From assembly GCF_014838825.1 (NCBI RefSeq), contig NZ_JACYMO010000001.1, positions 62,001-126,000 of the forward strand: a stretch of 64,000 nt of DNA, given 5' to 3'. This DNA is from Erwinia persicina. Lineage in GTDB: Bacteria > Pseudomonadota > Gammaproteobacteria > Enterobacterales > Enterobacteriaceae. Each line of letters opens with the position of its first letter. Position 1 is the stretch's first letter. The translations under genes were made by a program, and so were the position numbers. The notes beneath the pieces were generated by a model. It made no database searches, had not been told where the DNA came from, and saw only the letters and a program-made list of their open reading frames with translations. Below are positions 17,916-28,883 of this stretch, piece after piece.

Positions 17916-18059
17916 ATGTCAGACCGTCCCGTAGAGGGTGATCACCCGGACTATGTACCCCACCCTGGCGATGGAAAGCCTGAACACCCGCCGCAGAAAA
18001 AAAGCAAGGACGATCCCGCTTCTGCTCCCGAGTCCGGGGATAAGCCTGACTCACTATAA
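17916..18059 (+). CDS. Unrecognised 47-residue acidic, proline-rich protein
   Basis: Not recognised. The evidence that it is a gene: a full AGGAGG ribosome-binding site at 17906-17911 with 4-nt spacing to ATG, and an intrinsic terminator whose stem begins at the base after the TAA. The product begins MSDRPVEGDHPDYVPHPGDG and continues with a lysine cluster PQKKSKDD and the end ESGDKPDSL. It is rich in Pro, Asp, Glu, Gly and Lys, has no hydrophobic segment and no Cys, and is probably disordered and cytoplasmic. It sits between ydiY and thrS where E. coli has unrelated genes. No function can be proposed. Confidence 0.7.
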   Translation: MSDRPVEGDHPDYVPHPGDGKPEHPPQKKSKDDPASAPESGDKPDSL

Positions 18060-18081
18060 CCGCCTGCGGGCGGTTTTTTTT
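18060..18081 (+). terminator. Terminator directly after the 47-residue gene
   Basis: CCGCC-TGCG-GGCGG followed by eight T residues, starting one base after the TAA. Confidence 0.85.
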
Positions 18082-18375
18082 GCCACACGGCAAGCGTTCT
18101 TCAGCCCGAGCGGCAAGGGGGAAGGTGAGCTCCCTGGTCCTCCCGCAGCACGTGGTATAACCCTGCTATCCGTGCAATTTCGACTCATGGCGTGTAAGAT
18201 GGTTCTCCTTCGTAAGTGACTGGTAAAACAAACACTTTCGATAATGTGTACCAGGCAGTGCACCAAACTGGCAAATGTGAGTCGGTTTCAAGTGCAAAGT
18301 GCTTGTTGTATAAAGAAAAATTTAAATTTGCATGTAATCTTACGTGTGGGTTACCACTGCAATTAAGGACGTTTC
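18082..18375 (+). promoter_or_regulatory. thrS promoter/leader region
   Basis: No gene seen. In E. coli the thrS leader contains a tRNA-Thr-like operator bound by ThrRS to block its own translation. Here the last 60 nt hold a short hairpin (GTGG-GTTA-CCAC, 18346-18357) preceded by ACGT, placed close to the start like the E. coli operator. I could not fold it fully, so operator identity is inference. Confidence 0.35.
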
Positions 18376-20304
18376 ATGCCTGTTATTACTCTTCCTGATG
18401 GAAGTCAGCGTTCGTTCGACCACGCCGTTAGCGTGATGGATATTGCTCTGGACATCGGTCCTGGCCTGGCGAAAGCCTGTATTGCCGGCCGTGTCAATGG
18501 CGAACTGGTGGATGCGGTTGATCCGATCACCGAAGACGCCAGCGTAGCAATCATCACCGCTAAAGACGAAGCGGGTCTGGAAATTATTCGTCACTCCTGC
18601 GCCCACCTGTTAGGGCATGCGATCAAGCAACTGTGGCCAGATACCAAAATGGCTATCGGTCCTGTTATCGATAACGGTTTTTACTACGACGTCGATCTTG
18701 ACCGCACACTGACCCAGGAAGACATTGAGCTGCTGGAAAAGCGTATGCACCAGTTAGCTGAGACGAATTACGACGTTATCAAGAAGAAAGTCAGCTGGCA
18801 GGAAGCGCGTGACGCCTTTGCTGCGCGGGGTGAGACCTACAAAACCACCATCCTTGATGAAAATATCAGCCATGATGACCGTCCTGGCCTGTACCATCAT
18901 GAAGAATACGTGGACATGTGCCGTGGCCCGCACGTGCCTAACATGCGCTTTTGCCACCACTTCAAGCTGCAGAAAATTTCTGGCGCTTACTGGCGTGGCG
19001 ACAGCAACAATAAAATGTTGCAGCGTATTTACGGTACGGCCTGGGGCGATAAAAAACAGCTGGCTGCCTACCTGCAGCGTCTGGAAGAGGCGGCGAAGCG
19101 CGACCACCGTAAAATCGGTAAGCAGCTTGACCTCTATCATATGCAGGAAGAAGCGCCGGGCATGGTCTTCTGGCATAACGATGGCTGGACTATCTTCCGT
19201 GAGCTGGAAGTGTTTGTTCGCACCAAGCTGAAAGAGTATGAGTACCAGGAAGTGAAAGGTCCGTTTATGATGGACCGCGTGCTGTGGGAAAAAACCGGGC
19301 ACTGGGAAAACTACAAAGAGGCGATGTTTACCACCTCTTCTGAAAACCGTGAATACTGCATTAAGCCAATGAACTGTCCCGGCCACGTGCAAATTTTCAA
19401 TCAGGGTCTAAAATCTTACCGCGACCTGCCGTTACGTATGGCAGAGTTTGGTAGCTGCCACCGTAATGAGCCGTCAGGTGCCTTACACGGTCTGATGCGC
19501 GTGCGTGGTTTTACCCAGGATGATGCCCACATCTTCTGTACAGAAGACCAGGTCCGCGATGAGGTCAATGGCTGTATTAAGATGGTGTACGATATGTACA
19601 GCACCTTTGGCTTTGAAAAAATCGTGGTGAAACTTTCTACCCGTCCTGAAAAACGTATCGGTAGTGATGACCTGTGGGACCGTTCAGAGGCTGACCTGGC
19701 CGCTGCACTGAAAGAAAACAATATCCCGTTTGATTATCAGCCGGGTGAGGGCGCGTTCTACGGCCCTAAAATTGAATTTACGCTGCATGACTGCCTCGAT
19801 CGTGCATGGCAGTGTGGTACCGTTCAGCTCGACTTCTCACTGCCGAGCCGTCTGAGTGCCTCCTATGTGGGCGAAAGTAATGAACGCCAGGTGCCAGTGA
19901 TGATTCACCGTGCAATCCTGGGGTCCATGGAGCGCTTTATCGGGATTTTAACCGAAGAATATGCCGGTTTCTTCCCGACCTGGTTAGCGCCAGTACAAGT
20001 TGTGGTGATGAATATCACCGATGGTCAGTCCGAATATGTTGCAGAATTGACCCGAAAACTGCAAAATGCGGGCATTCGTGCAAAAGCGGACTTGAGAAAC
20101 GAGAAGATAGGCTTTAAAATCCGTGAACATACTTTACGTCGTGTCCCGTATATGTTGGTCTGTGGTGATAAAGAGGTGGAAGCTGGCAAAGTGGCCGTTC
20201 GCACCCGCCGCGGTAAAGACCTGGGCAGCATGGATGTAAACGAAGTGATCGCGAAACTGCAGGGTGAAATCCGCAGTCGCAATCTTCATCAATTGGAGGA
20301 ATAA
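18376..20304 (+). CDS. thrS: Threonyl-tRNA synthetase
   Basis: Class II synthetase charging tRNA-Thr in the cytoplasm; 642 residues as in E. coli. Order: N-terminal TGS domain ([19 protein letters not shown]), the editing domain with zinc-type [12 protein letters not shown] and the later [10 protein letters not shown], the class II core with motif 2 [20 protein letters not shown], motif 3 [19 protein letters not shown], and a C-terminal anticodon-binding domain. Zinc ligands include the Cys of [13 protein letters not shown] follows AAGGACGTTTC. The stop lies three bases before the infC start codon. Confidence 0.98.
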   Translation: MPVITLPDGSQRSFDHAVSVMDIALDIGPGLAKACIAGRVNGELVDAVDPITEDASVAIITAKDEAGLEIIRHSCAHLLGHAIKQLWPDTKMAIGPVIDNGFYYDVDLDRTLTQEDIELLEKRMHQLAETNYDVIKKKVSWQEARDAFAARGETYKTTILDENISHDDRPGLYHHEEYVDMCRGPHVPNMRFCHHFKLQKISGAYWRGDSNNKMLQRIYGTAWGDKKQLAAYLQRLEEAAKRDHRKIGKQLDLYHMQEEAPGMVFWHNDGWTIFRELEVFVRTKLKEYEYQEVKGPFMMDRVLWEKTGHWENYKEAMFTTSSENREYCIKPMNCPGHVQIFNQGLKSYRDLPLRMAEFGSCHRNEPSGALHGLMRVRGFTQDDAHIFCTEDQVRDEVNGCIKMVYDMYSTFGFEKIVVKLSTRPEKRIGSDDLWDRSEADLAAALKENNIPFDYQPGEGAFYGPKIEFTLHDCLDRAWQCGTVQLDFSLPSRLSASYVGESNERQVPVMIHRAILGSMERFIGILTEEYAGFFPTWLAPVQVVVMNITDGQSEYVAELTRKLQNAGIRAKADLRNEKIGFKIREHTLRRVPYMLVCGDKEVEAGKVAVRTRRGKDLGSMDVNEVIAKLQGEIRSRNLHQLEE

Positions 20305-20307
20305 AGT

Positions 20308-20859
20308 ATTAAAGGCGGAAAACGAGTTCAACCGGCGCGTCCTAATCGCATAAATAGAGAAATTCGCGCTACTGAGGTTCGTCTGACTGGCGTCGATGGC
20401 GAACAGATTGGTATTGTCAGTCTGAATGAAGCTTTGGAAAAAGCTGAAGAAGCGGGCGTTGATCTGGTAGAGATCAGCCCCAACGCCGAGCCGCCCGTTT
20501 GTCGTATAATGGATTACGGCAAGTTCCTTTACGAAAAAAGCAAATCTTCTAAAGAACAGAAGAAGAAGCAAAAGATCATCCAGGTTAAGGAAATTAAGTT
20601 CCGTCCTGGTACCGATGATGGCGACTATCAGGTAAAACTACGCAACCTGATTCGCTTTCTGGAAGATGGCGATAAAGCCAAGATCACACTGCGTTTTCGT
20701 GGTCGTGAAATGGCGCACCAGCAGATCGGTATGGAAGTGCTTAACCGCGTCCGTAAAGACCTGTGTGAAGATATTGATCTGGCAGTGGTCGAATCATTCC
20801 CTACAAGGATTGAAGGCCGTCAGATGATTATGGTGCTCGCTCCCAAGAAGAAACAGTAG
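20308..20859 (+). CDS. infC: Translation initiation factor IF-3, ATT start
   Basis: IF-3 binds the 30S subunit, rejects non-canonical initiation and prevents premature 50S joining. The start is the rare codon ATT at 20308-20310, 3 nt after the thrS stop, with GGAGG at 20295-20299. From it translation gives (M)[20 protein letters not shown], the conserved N-terminus. IF-3 represses its own mRNA through this codon. 183 residues against 180 in E. coli: three extra residues in [15 protein letters not shown], in the C-terminal domain. The first ATG in frame (20434 region is internal) would remove the N-domain, so ATT is correct. Confidence 0.97.
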   Translation: MKGGKRVQPARPNRINREIRATEVRLTGVDGEQIGIVSLNEALEKAEEAGVDLVEISPNAEPPVCRIMDYGKFLYEKSKSSKEQKKKQKIIQVKEIKFRPGTDDGDYQVKLRNLIRFLEDGDKAKITLRFRGREMAHQQIGMEVLNRVRKDLCEDIDLAVVESFPTRIEGRQMIMVLAPKKKQ

Positions 20860-20876
20860 GCCCTAAAGTCTTCTTG

Positions 20877-20896
20877 CCGCGCGTTTCGGCGCGCGG
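20877..20896 (+). promoter_or_regulatory. Hairpin between infC and rpmI
   Basis: CCGCGCG-TTTCGG-CGCGCGG in the 92-nt gap. The E. coli gap carries the operator through which ribosomal protein L20 represses rpmI and rplT. A matching role here is inference; there is no T-run, so it is not a terminator. Confidence 0.45.
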
Positions 20897-20951
20897 TGAG
20901 ATGCGCCTGTCTGGTTCATTTTATTAACAATGCGAAGTGGATATTTTTTAA

Positions 20952-21149
<198 letters not shown>

Positions 21150-21190
21150 GTAATTTTTTAATTCATTCAGAATATACATAGGAGAGCTAA

Positions 21191-21547
<357 letters not shown>

Positions 21548-21556
21548 GCCAGATTG

Positions 21557-21583
21557 AAGAGGGAGCTGGTCTCCCTCTTTTTT
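21557..21583 (+). terminator. Terminator of the infC-rpmI-rplT operon
   Basis: AAGAGGGAG-CTGGT-CTCCCTCTT with the T-run continuing to 21583. Confidence 0.9.
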
Positions 21584-21597
21584 ATTACCTGAAAAGA

Positions 21598-21626
21598 TTG
21601 ACATTTTTACCCTACGGCCTTTCAAT
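21598..21626 (+). promoter_or_regulatory. Promoter of the pheMST-ihfA operon
   Basis: Perfect -35 TTGACA (21598-21603), 17-bp spacer, -10 TTCAAT (21621-21626). It places the start about 30 nt before the pheM leader peptide. Confidence 0.75.
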
Positions 21627-21661
21627 AGAGCGCACCGAAACTGCATTAAGGTCAGCTAATC

Positions 21662-21706
21662 ATGAACACTGCTATTTTCCGTTTCTTTTTTTACTTTAGC
21701 GCCTGA
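21662..21706 (+). CDS. pheM: Phe-rich leader peptide PheM
   Basis: 14-residue leader [14 protein letters not shown] with five Phe codons, four of them in the run FRFFFYF (E. coli has [14 protein letters not shown]). Stalling at Phe codons when Phe-tRNA is scarce prevents formation of the attenuator at 21753-21778 and allows pheST transcription. Too short for routine gene finders, but start, codons and attenuator all agree with the known system. Confidence 0.93.
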   Translation: [14 protein letters not shown]

Positions 21707-22849
<1,143 letters not shown>

Positions 22850-22864
22850 GGGCGGGTAAAACCA

Positions 22865-25252
22865 ATGAAATTCAGTGAACTCTGGTTACGTGAATGGGTC
22901 AACCCGGCCATTGACAGTGCAGCCCTGTCCAATCAAATCACCATGGCCGGTCTGGAAGTGGACGGCGTGCAGGCGGTGGCCGGTGCTTTTCACGGCGTCG
23001 TCGTCGGTGAAGTGGTGGAGTGCGGCCAGCATCCGAATGCCGATAAACTGCGCGTGACCAAAATCAACGTCGGTGGCGATCGCCTGCTGGATATCGTCTG
23101 CGGGGCACCGAACTGCCGTCAGGGGCTGAAAGTGGCTGTCGCCACTGTGGGTGCGGTGTTGCCAGGCGACTTCAAAATCAAAGCGGCAAAACTGCGCGGT
23201 GAGCCATCGGAGGGGATGCTCTGTTCATTCTCGGAACTGGGTATTTCCGACGACCACAACGGCATTATTGAACTGCCGCTGGAAGCCGCCATCGGTAGTG
23301 ATATCCGAGACTATCTCAAGCTGGATGACAGCACCATTGAGATTAGCGTGACGCCAAACCGCGCCGACTGTCTGGGTATTATCGGCGTGGCCCGTGACGT
23401 TGCCGTGCTGAACAAGTTGCCGCTGACCGCACCAGAAATCACCCCTGTTACCCCAACCGTGCCGGACAGTTTCCCGATCAGTGTCGACGCCAGCGACGCC
23501 TGCCCACGTTATCTGGGACGCGTGGTCAAAGGTATTAATGTCAAAGCGGCTACGCCGCTGTGGATGAAAGAGAAACTGCGTCGTTGCGGGATCCGCTCAA
23601 TTGATCCGGTTGTTGATGTCACCAACTATGTTCTACTGGAGCTGGGCCAGCCGATGCATGCCTTTGACCTCGACCGTCTGGAAGGGGGCATCGTGGTGCG
23701 TATGGCAGAAGAGGGCGAAACCCTGACGCTGCTGGACGGGAACGAAGCCAGGCTGAACAGCGATACGCTGGTCATTGCCGATCAGAAAAAAGCGCTGGCC
23801 ATGGGCGGTATCTTCGGCGGTGAGCACTCCGGCGTCAACGAAGAGACTCAGAACGTGCTGTTCGAATGTGCTTTTTTCAGCCCGCTGTCGATTACCGGCC
23901 GTGCCCGCCGTCATGGTCTGCATACCGATGCGTCACACCGCTACGAGCGTGGCGTTGACCCGGCATTGCAGCACAAGGCGATGGAGCGGGCGACACGTCT
24001 ACTGCTGGATATCTGCGGCGGCAAAGCCGGTCCGGTGATTGATGTTACCGATGAGGCGATGCTGCCTGTACGTGCCACTATCACCCTGCGTCGTGAAAAG
24101 CTGGACCGTCTGATCGGCCACGTTATTGCGGATGCTGAGGTGAGCGACATTCTGCGTCGTCTGGGCTGTGACGTGACGGAAGGTCAGGGCGAATGGCAGG
24201 CGGTCGCACCGTCGTGGCGTTTTGATATCGCTATTGAAGAAGACCTGGTGGAAGAAGTGGCCCGCGTCTATGGTTACGATAACATTCCCAATGTGCCGGT
24301 TCAGGCCGGTCTGGTGATGACGAAGCATCGTGAAGCCAGCCTGTCTCTGAAGCGCGTTAAAGCGTTGCTGGTCGACAAAGGGTATCAGGAAGCCATCACT
24401 TACAGCTTCGTTGACCCGAAAATTCAGGCCCTGCTGCACCCGGGAGAAGAAAATCTGGTCTTACCCAGCCCGATCTCCGTTGAGATGTCCGCAATGCGTC
24501 TGTCGCTGTGGAGCGGCCTGCTGGGCGCGGTGGTGTACAACCAGAACCGCCAGCAGTCGCGCGTACGCCTGTTCGAAAGCGGTTTGCGCTTTGTGCCTGA
24601 TACACAGGCAAACCTCGGGATCCGTCAGGACGTTATGCTGGCGGGCGTGATCAGCGGCCATCGTCATGAAGAGCACTGGGATCTGGCGCGCAGTCCGGTA
24701 GACTTCTATGATTTGAAAGGTGATTTAGAGTCACTGCTGGAGTTAACCGGTAAGCTCGATGACATTCAGTTTGTCGCAGAGTCCCATCCTGCACTCCATC
24801 CAGGGCAGAGCGCGGCGATTTATTTACGCGGTGAACATATCGGATTTATGGGCGTGGTCCATCCGGAACTTGAGCGTAAACTGGATCTTAACGGCCGCAC
24901 CGTGGTGTTTGAACTGCTGTGGGACAAGGTTGCAGACCGCGTCCTGCCTGATGCCGGTGGCATTTCACGCTTCCCGGCAAACCGTCGTGATATCGCCGTA
25001 GTAGTTGCCGAAAACGTGCCAGCAGCAGATATTATCACCGAGTGTAAGAAAGTTGGCGTAAATCAGGTAGTTGGCGTAAACTTGTTTGACGTGTACCGTG
25101 GTAAGGGCGTAAATGATGGTTTTAAGAGCCTCGCTATCAGCCTGATATTGCAAGATACCAGCCGGACACTCGAAGAAGAGGAGATTGCCGCTACCGTTGC
25201 GAAATGCGTAGAGGCACTGAAAGAGCGATTCCAAGCATCCTTGAGGGATTGA
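22865..25252 (+). CDS. pheT: Phenylalanyl-tRNA synthetase beta subunit
   Basis: 795 residues, identical in length to E. coli. N-terminal tRNA-binding (EMAP-like OB) domain at about 40-150 ([21 protein letters not shown]), B3/B4 editing domain (residues about 210-390; [21 protein letters not shown]), B5 DNA-binding-like domain, catalytic-like module, and a C-terminal ferredoxin-fold anticodon-binding domain ([13 protein letters not shown]). The beta subunit recognises tRNA-Phe and hydrolyses Tyr-tRNA-Phe. The gene ends 4 nt before ihfA, and the ihfA ribosome-binding site lies inside its last codons. Confidence 0.98.
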   Translation: MKFSELWLREWVNPAIDSAALSNQITMAGLEVDGVQAVAGAFHGVVVGEVVECGQHPNADKLRVTKINVGGDRLLDIVCGAPNCRQGLKVAVATVGAVLPGDFKIKAAKLRGEPSEGMLCSFSELGISDDHNGIIELPLEAAIGSDIRDYLKLDDSTIEISVTPNRADCLGIIGVARDVAVLNKLPLTAPEITPVTPTVPDSFPISVDASDACPRYLGRVVKGINVKAATPLWMKEKLRRCGIRSIDPVVDVTNYVLLELGQPMHAFDLDRLEGGIVVRMAEEGETLTLLDGNEARLNSDTLVIADQKKALAMGGIFGGEHSGVNEETQNVLFECAFFSPLSITGRARRHGLHTDASHRYERGVDPALQHKAMERATRLLLDICGGKAGPVIDVTDEAMLPVRATITLRREKLDRLIGHVIADAEVSDILRRLGCDVTEGQGEWQAVAPSWRFDIAIEEDLVEEVARVYGYDNIPNVPVQAGLVMTKHREASLSLKRVKALLVDKGYQEAITYSFVDPKIQALLHPGEENLVLPSPISVEMSAMRLSLWSGLLGAVVYNQNRQQSRVRLFESGLRFVPDTQANLGIRQDVMLAGVISGHRHEEHWDLARSPVDFYDLKGDLESLLELTGKLDDIQFVAESHPALHPGQSAAIYLRGEHIGFMGVVHPELERKLDLNGRTVVFELLWDKVADRVLPDAGGISRFPANRRDIAVVVAENVPAADIITECKKVGVNQVVGVNLFDVYRGKGVNDGFKSLAISLILQDTSRTLEEEEIAATVAKCVEALKERFQASLRD

Positions 25253-25256
25253 ACCT

Positions 25257-25556
25257 ATGGCGCTTACAAAAGCTGAAATGTCTGAATACCTGTTTGAGAA
25301 GCTTGGTCTTAGCAAACGGGATGCCAAAGAGCTGGTTGAACTGTTTTTTGAAGAAGTGCGTCGTGCTTTAGAAAACGGTGAGCAGGTTAAACTGTCAGGA
25401 TTTGGCAACTTCGACCTTCGCGACAAGAATCAACGTCCGGGACGTAACCCTAAAACGGGTGAAGATATTCCCATCACGGCTCGCCGGGTTGTGACGTTTC
25501 GACCAGGCCAGAAACTGAAAAGCCGGGTTGAGAACGCTTCACCGAAAGAAGACTGA
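25257..25556 (+). CDS. ihfA: Integration host factor alpha subunit
   Basis: 99-residue HU/IHF-family protein; with IhfB it bends DNA sharply at specific sites and shapes transcription, replication and recombination. The DNA-contact arm with the Pro intercalated in the minor groove is seen in [23 protein letters not shown]. Nearly identical to the E. coli protein, ending ENASPKED. Last gene of the pheMST-ihfA unit, closed by a terminator; E. coli also has an internal promoter within pheT. Confidence 0.98.
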   Translation: MALTKAEMSEYLFEKLGLSKRDAKELVELFFEEVRRALENGEQVKLSGFGNFDLRDKNQRPGRNPKTGEDIPITARRVVTFRPGQKLKSRVENASPKED

Positions 25557-25568
25557 TTTCAGCCATTC

Positions 25569-25595
25569 AAAAAGGCCGCGCAAGCGGCCTTTTTC
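25569..25595 (+). terminator. Terminator of ihfA
   Basis: AAAAAGGCCGC-GCAA-GCGGCCTTTTT, perfect 11-bp stem with a GNRA-type tetraloop. Confidence 0.93.
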
Positions 25596-25692
25596 CTTTC
25601 CGCCTGTGACCGCGCTGTGCTGTCACTGCCTCTTCCTTTTTGCCGATTAACCTCTACAATTAACTCTCTGTTTTCTTTAAAAAACGTCAATT

Positions 25693-26673
25693 ATGACACT
25701 GCTTTCGCTGGAGATCGCTGCCGCCCGCCGTCGCTCACGCCGCTGGCTGAGTGGATTAGGGATATTGTGCCTGCTGCTGCTGTCGCTGAGCCTCTGTTCA
25801 GGCGACCGCTGGATATCGCCTGGCGAATGGTTAACCCCCGATGCCCGGCTGTTTGTCTGGCAACTTCGTTTTCCCCGCACGCTGGCCGTGTTGCTGGTCG
25901 GGGCCTCGCTTGCCGTGACCGGTGCTGCCCTGCAGGCGCTGTTCAGTAACCCGCTGGCGGAGCCTGGCCTGCTGGGGGTGTCCGGCGGAGCGGGCGTGGG
26001 CCTGGTGCTGTGTATTTTTGCCGGCAGCAGCCAGCCGTGGCTGATGAGCCTCAGCGCCATTATCGGGGCGCTGCTGGTGACGGCGGTTCTGCTGCGTTTC
26101 GCCCGCAGGCACCTCTCCAGCAGCCGCCTGCTGTTGGCGGGCGTGGCACTGGGCATTATCTGCAGTGCAGTGATGACCTGGGCGGTCTACTTCAGCAGCA
26201 GTCTGGATCTGCGGCAGCTGATGTACTGGATGATGGGCGGGTTTAGCGGGGTTGACTGGCGCTACGGCTGGCTGATGCTGGCGCTGATCCCGGCGCTGAT
26301 CTGGCTGTCCTGCCAGTCTTATGCCCTTAATCTTCTGGCGCTGGGGGAAGTTTCTGCACAACAGCTCGGTCTGCCGCTGGTGCTTTGGCGAACTCTGCTG
26401 GTGCTGGCGACCGGCTGGCTGGTCGGCGTCAGCGTGGCGCTCGCCGGGGCAATCGGCTTTATCGGCCTGGTGATCCCGCATATTCTGCGGCTCAATGGGC
26501 TGACCGACCATCGTATTCTGTTGCCAGCCGCCGCGCTGGCCGGTGCCGGGGTGCTGCTGGCTGCTGATATTATTTCCCGGGTGGCGCTGACCGCTGCTGA
26601 ACTGCCGGTGGGAGTGGTAACGGCGACGCTGGGCGCGCCGGTGTTTATCTGGCTATTATTGAGCCACCGCTGA
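25693..26673 (+). CDS. btuC: Vitamin B12 ABC transporter permease BtuC
   Basis: FecCD-family inner-membrane permease, 326 residues (same as E. coli), ten helices. With BtuD and periplasmic BtuF it imports cobalamin. Conserved: [21 protein letters not shown] in the N-terminal half, [18 protein letters not shown], and the coupling-loop segment [18 protein letters not shown] that contacts BtuD. First gene of btuCED. A good ribosome-binding site is not evident before the ATG at 25693, but the N-terminus matches the family. No cobalamin riboswitch is visible upstream. Confidence 0.96.
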   Translation: MTLLSLEIAAARRRSRRWLSGLGILCLLLLSLSLCSGDRWISPGEWLTPDARLFVWQLRFPRTLAVLLVGASLAVTGAALQALFSNPLAEPGLLGVSGGAGVGLVLCIFAGSSQPWLMSLSAIIGALLVTAVLLRFARRHLSSSRLLLAGVALGIICSAVMTWAVYFSSSLDLRQLMYWMMGGFSGVDWRYGWLMLALIPALIWLSCQSYALNLLALGEVSAQQLGLPLVLWRTLLVLATGWLVGVSVALAGAIGFIGLVIPHILRLNGLTDHRILLPAAALAGAGVLLAADIISRVALTAAELPVGVVTATLGAPVFIWLLLSHR

Positions 26674-26718
26674 CAGCCAGACGGCTGTTATCTTCTAACG
26701 TTAAAACAGGAAGACACA

Positions 26719-27261
26719 ATGAGTATTTTTGATACAGAACTGGTGACGCTGGACGGCGAAAAAACAACTCTCGCACAGTGGCAGGGCGATGTTTTGCTGG
26801 TGGTTAACGTCGCTTCAAAATGTGGCCTCACGCCGCAGTATGAAGAGCTGGAAAAACTGCACAACGCGATGCATGGTCAGGGGCTGACGGTGCTGGGTTT
26901 CCCGTGCAATGCTTTTCTTGAGCAGGAGCCAGGGACAGACGCTGAGATTAAGGCCTTCTGCAGCACCACGTACGGCATTACCTTCCCGATGTTCAGCAAG
27001 ACTGAGGTGAACGGCCCGCAGCGGCATCCGCTCTATGCGCAGCTGGTGGCTGCCCGGCCAGAAGCCGTAGCACCGGAAGGCAGCGGTTTCCTTGAGCGAA
27101 TGATCAGTAAAGGACGTGCGCCCAGGCAGACCGGAGATATTTTGTGGAACTTTGAAAAGTTTCTCGTTGGTCGTGACGGTACGGTGTTAGCGCGTTACTC
27201 GCCGGATACCACGCCGCAGGATCCACAGTTGCTGGCGAGCATTCATCAGGCGCTGGCATAA
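26719..27261 (+). CDS. btuE: Glutathione/thioredoxin peroxidase BtuE
   Basis: Thiol peroxidase of the glutathione peroxidase family (180 residues, E. coli 183). It is not needed for B12 transport despite its place between btuC and btuD, and in E. coli it acts in peroxide defence. The peroxidatic cysteine is in NVASKCGLTPQY near residue 35, the conserved Gln/Trp positions are in later blocks (VLGFPCNAFLEQEPG, DILWNFEKFLVGRDG). CAGGAAG lies 5 nt before the ATG, and btuD follows after 3 nt. Confidence 0.95.
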   Translation: MSIFDTELVTLDGEKTTLAQWQGDVLLVVNVASKCGLTPQYEELEKLHNAMHGQGLTVLGFPCNAFLEQEPGTDAEIKAFCSTTYGITFPMFSKTEVNGPQRHPLYAQLVAARPEAVAPEGSGFLERMISKGRAPRQTGDILWNFEKFLVGRDGTVLARYSPDTTPQDPQLLASIHQALA

Positions 27262-27264
27262 TTC

Positions 27265-27996
27265 ATGCTGCTGGAACTCACGGGCGTTGCGCTGGCGGAG
27301 CGCCTGTTTCCCTTCAGTGCGCAGGTGGCTTGCGGACAGAAAATTCATCTGGTGGGGCCGAACGGCGCAGGGAAAAGCTCGCTACTGGCGCGGATCGCCG
27401 GTCTGCTGAACGGGGCGGGGCAGGTGCGGCTTGCCGGCCGGTCGCTGGGTGACTGGTCAGGGCAGGCACTGGCCCGCCAGCGAGCCTATCTTTCGCAGCA
27501 GCAGCCACCCCCGGGGCAGATGCCGGTCTGGCATTATTTAAAGATGCACGCCCGGCCGGGGCACGAGGCCACGCTGCTGTCACTGGCCGCCGCGCTGCAG
27601 ATTGACAATAAACTCTCCCGGTCGGTCACGCAGCTTTCCGGTGGCGAGTGGCAGCGCGTGCGCCTGACGGCGGTGTTATTGCAGATCAGCCAACCGGAAG
27701 GCAAGCTACTGCTGCTTGATGAGCCGATGACCGGGCTGGATATTGCCCAGCAGGCGGCTTTTGACCGTCTTCTGCCGTCTCTGACAGCGGGCGGCGTCAG
27801 CATCATTATGAGCAGCCACGACCTGAATCACTCCCTGCACTCTGCCGACAGCATCTGGCTGCTGCGTCAGGGGCAGCCTGCTCTGCAGGGCAGCCCGCAG
27901 GAGGTGCTGACACCTGAGCACCTTAGCGCGCTGTATCAGGTCCCATTTCGCCGGGTGGAAGCCGCAGGGCAGGCTATGCTGACAACCTGGCGGTGA
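27265..27996 (+). CDS. btuD: Vitamin B12 ABC transporter ATPase BtuD
   Basis: ATP-hydrolysing subunit of the BtuC2D2F cobalamin importer; 243 residues (E. coli 249). Walker [10 protein letters not shown] near residue 33, Q-loop in LSQQQPPPGQM, signature LSGGEWQRV, Walker B LLLLDEPMTGLD and switch histidine SSHDLNH. It starts 3 nt after the btuE stop, so translation is probably coupled. Last gene of btuCED; nlpC follows 72 nt later as in E. coli. Confidence 0.96.
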   Translation: MLLELTGVALAERLFPFSAQVACGQKIHLVGPNGAGKSSLLARIAGLLNGAGQVRLAGRSLGDWSGQALARQRAYLSQQQPPPGQMPVWHYLKMHARPGHEATLLSLAAALQIDNKLSRSVTQLSGGEWQRVRLTAVLLQISQPEGKLLLLDEPMTGLDIAQQAAFDRLLPSLTAGGVSIIMSSHDLNHSLHSADSIWLLRQGQPALQGSPQEVLTPEHLSALYQVPFRRVEAAGQAMLTTWR

Positions 27997-28068
27997 GCGG
28001 ATCGCACCGGGCGCGGACAGTTGCTATTATCGTACAGTTACCAATTGTTTTTTACTGAGGGAGTCGTT

Positions 28069-28527
28069 ATGCGTTTCTGGCTGGTGCTTATAGTCATTCT
28101 TCTGGCGGGTTGTAGCAGTCGCGCGCCTGCGCCGGACGGGCGGCTCTCAGACTCCATCACGGTGATTGCCCAGCTGAACGACCAGCTTGGCCAGTGGCGG
28201 GGGGCTCCCTATCGCTATGGCGGTATGAGTCGTGGTGGCGTCGACTGCTCCGGTTTTGTTTATCTCACCTTCCGCGATCGTTTTAATATGCAGTTACCCC
28301 GCACGACGACAGCCCAGACCGACATTGGCACCAAGATCGACAAATCCCAGCTGTTACCCGGGGATCTGGTTTTTTTCAAAACGGGCAGCGGGGAAAATGG
28401 CCTGCACGTCGGCATTTACGATACGGATAACCAGTTTATCCATGCTTCTACCAGTCAGGGGGTTACACGATCGTCCCTGGATAATGTCTACTGGCGAAAA
28501 GTTTTCTGGCAGGCCCGGCGTATTTAA
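28069..28527 (+). CDS. nlpC: NlpC/P60-family lipoprotein NlpC
   Basis: Peptidoglycan-acting cysteine peptidase family, anchored as a lipoprotein. 152 residues: signal with lipobox LAGC (lipidated Cys15), then the NlpC/P60 domain with catalytic Cys60 (VDCSGFV), His113 (GLHVGIY) and a third polar residue His125 (FIHAST). ATG at 28069 follows GAGGGAG and gives the standard N-terminus; the frame is open further upstream but that part lacks signal-like sequence. A second NlpC/P60 protein, mepH, lies at the right end of the window. Confidence 0.94.
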   Translation: MRFWLVLIVILLAGCSSRAPAPDGRLSDSITVIAQLNDQLGQWRGAPYRYGGMSRGGVDCSGFVYLTFRDRFNMQLPRTTTAQTDIGTKIDKSQLLPGDLVFFKTGSGENGLHVGIYDTDNQFIHASTSQGVTRSSLDNVYWRKVFWQARRI

Positions 28528-28883
28528 CCACCAACAATAACTTTCTCCACCGGCGTTAATAGGCAGCAGCCTGGATTGAATATGCGAAAGGAATTTAAAA
28601 TACATCTTTTCGCATAATTCCTCTCAGTACCCATTTCAGGTGACATCTGACCACTTTTTAGTAAATGTAACGTAAAAAGAAACCCGTCATTAATTCATGA
28701 TGTCAGGTTAGTGATATCAAGAAGCATCGTTTATGTCAGTTTTGTGTTAGCTTAACGATCTGGATTACAAGCAAAAGCACACTGCAATTGAATTTCCGCA
28801 ACGTGACAGTCTCTTTACGCTGTTGCTTGTCCTATATGGTTGATATAGGATGCGGTGAGTGCCGCTTAATAATGGCGAATAAG
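28528..28883 (+). promoter_or_regulatory. AT-rich gap with two hairpins before ydiV
   Basis: No gene seen. An AT-rich inverted repeat TATGCGAAA / TTTCGCATA (28581-28616) follows nlpC, and TCCTATAT-GGTTG-ATATAGGA (28830-28850) lies 33 nt before the ydiV start. The latter would fold in the ydiV leader. In Salmonella ydiV translation is repressed through its leader; a similar role here is inference. Confidence 0.45.

Noticed and set aside
18754..19392. Long minus-strand frame inside thrS
   Set aside because: Shadow of thrS in another frame; no start signal or family likeness.
25595..25692. Cobalamin riboswitch upstream of btuC
   Set aside because: The gap after the ihfA terminator is under 100 nt and has no B12-box-like segment.
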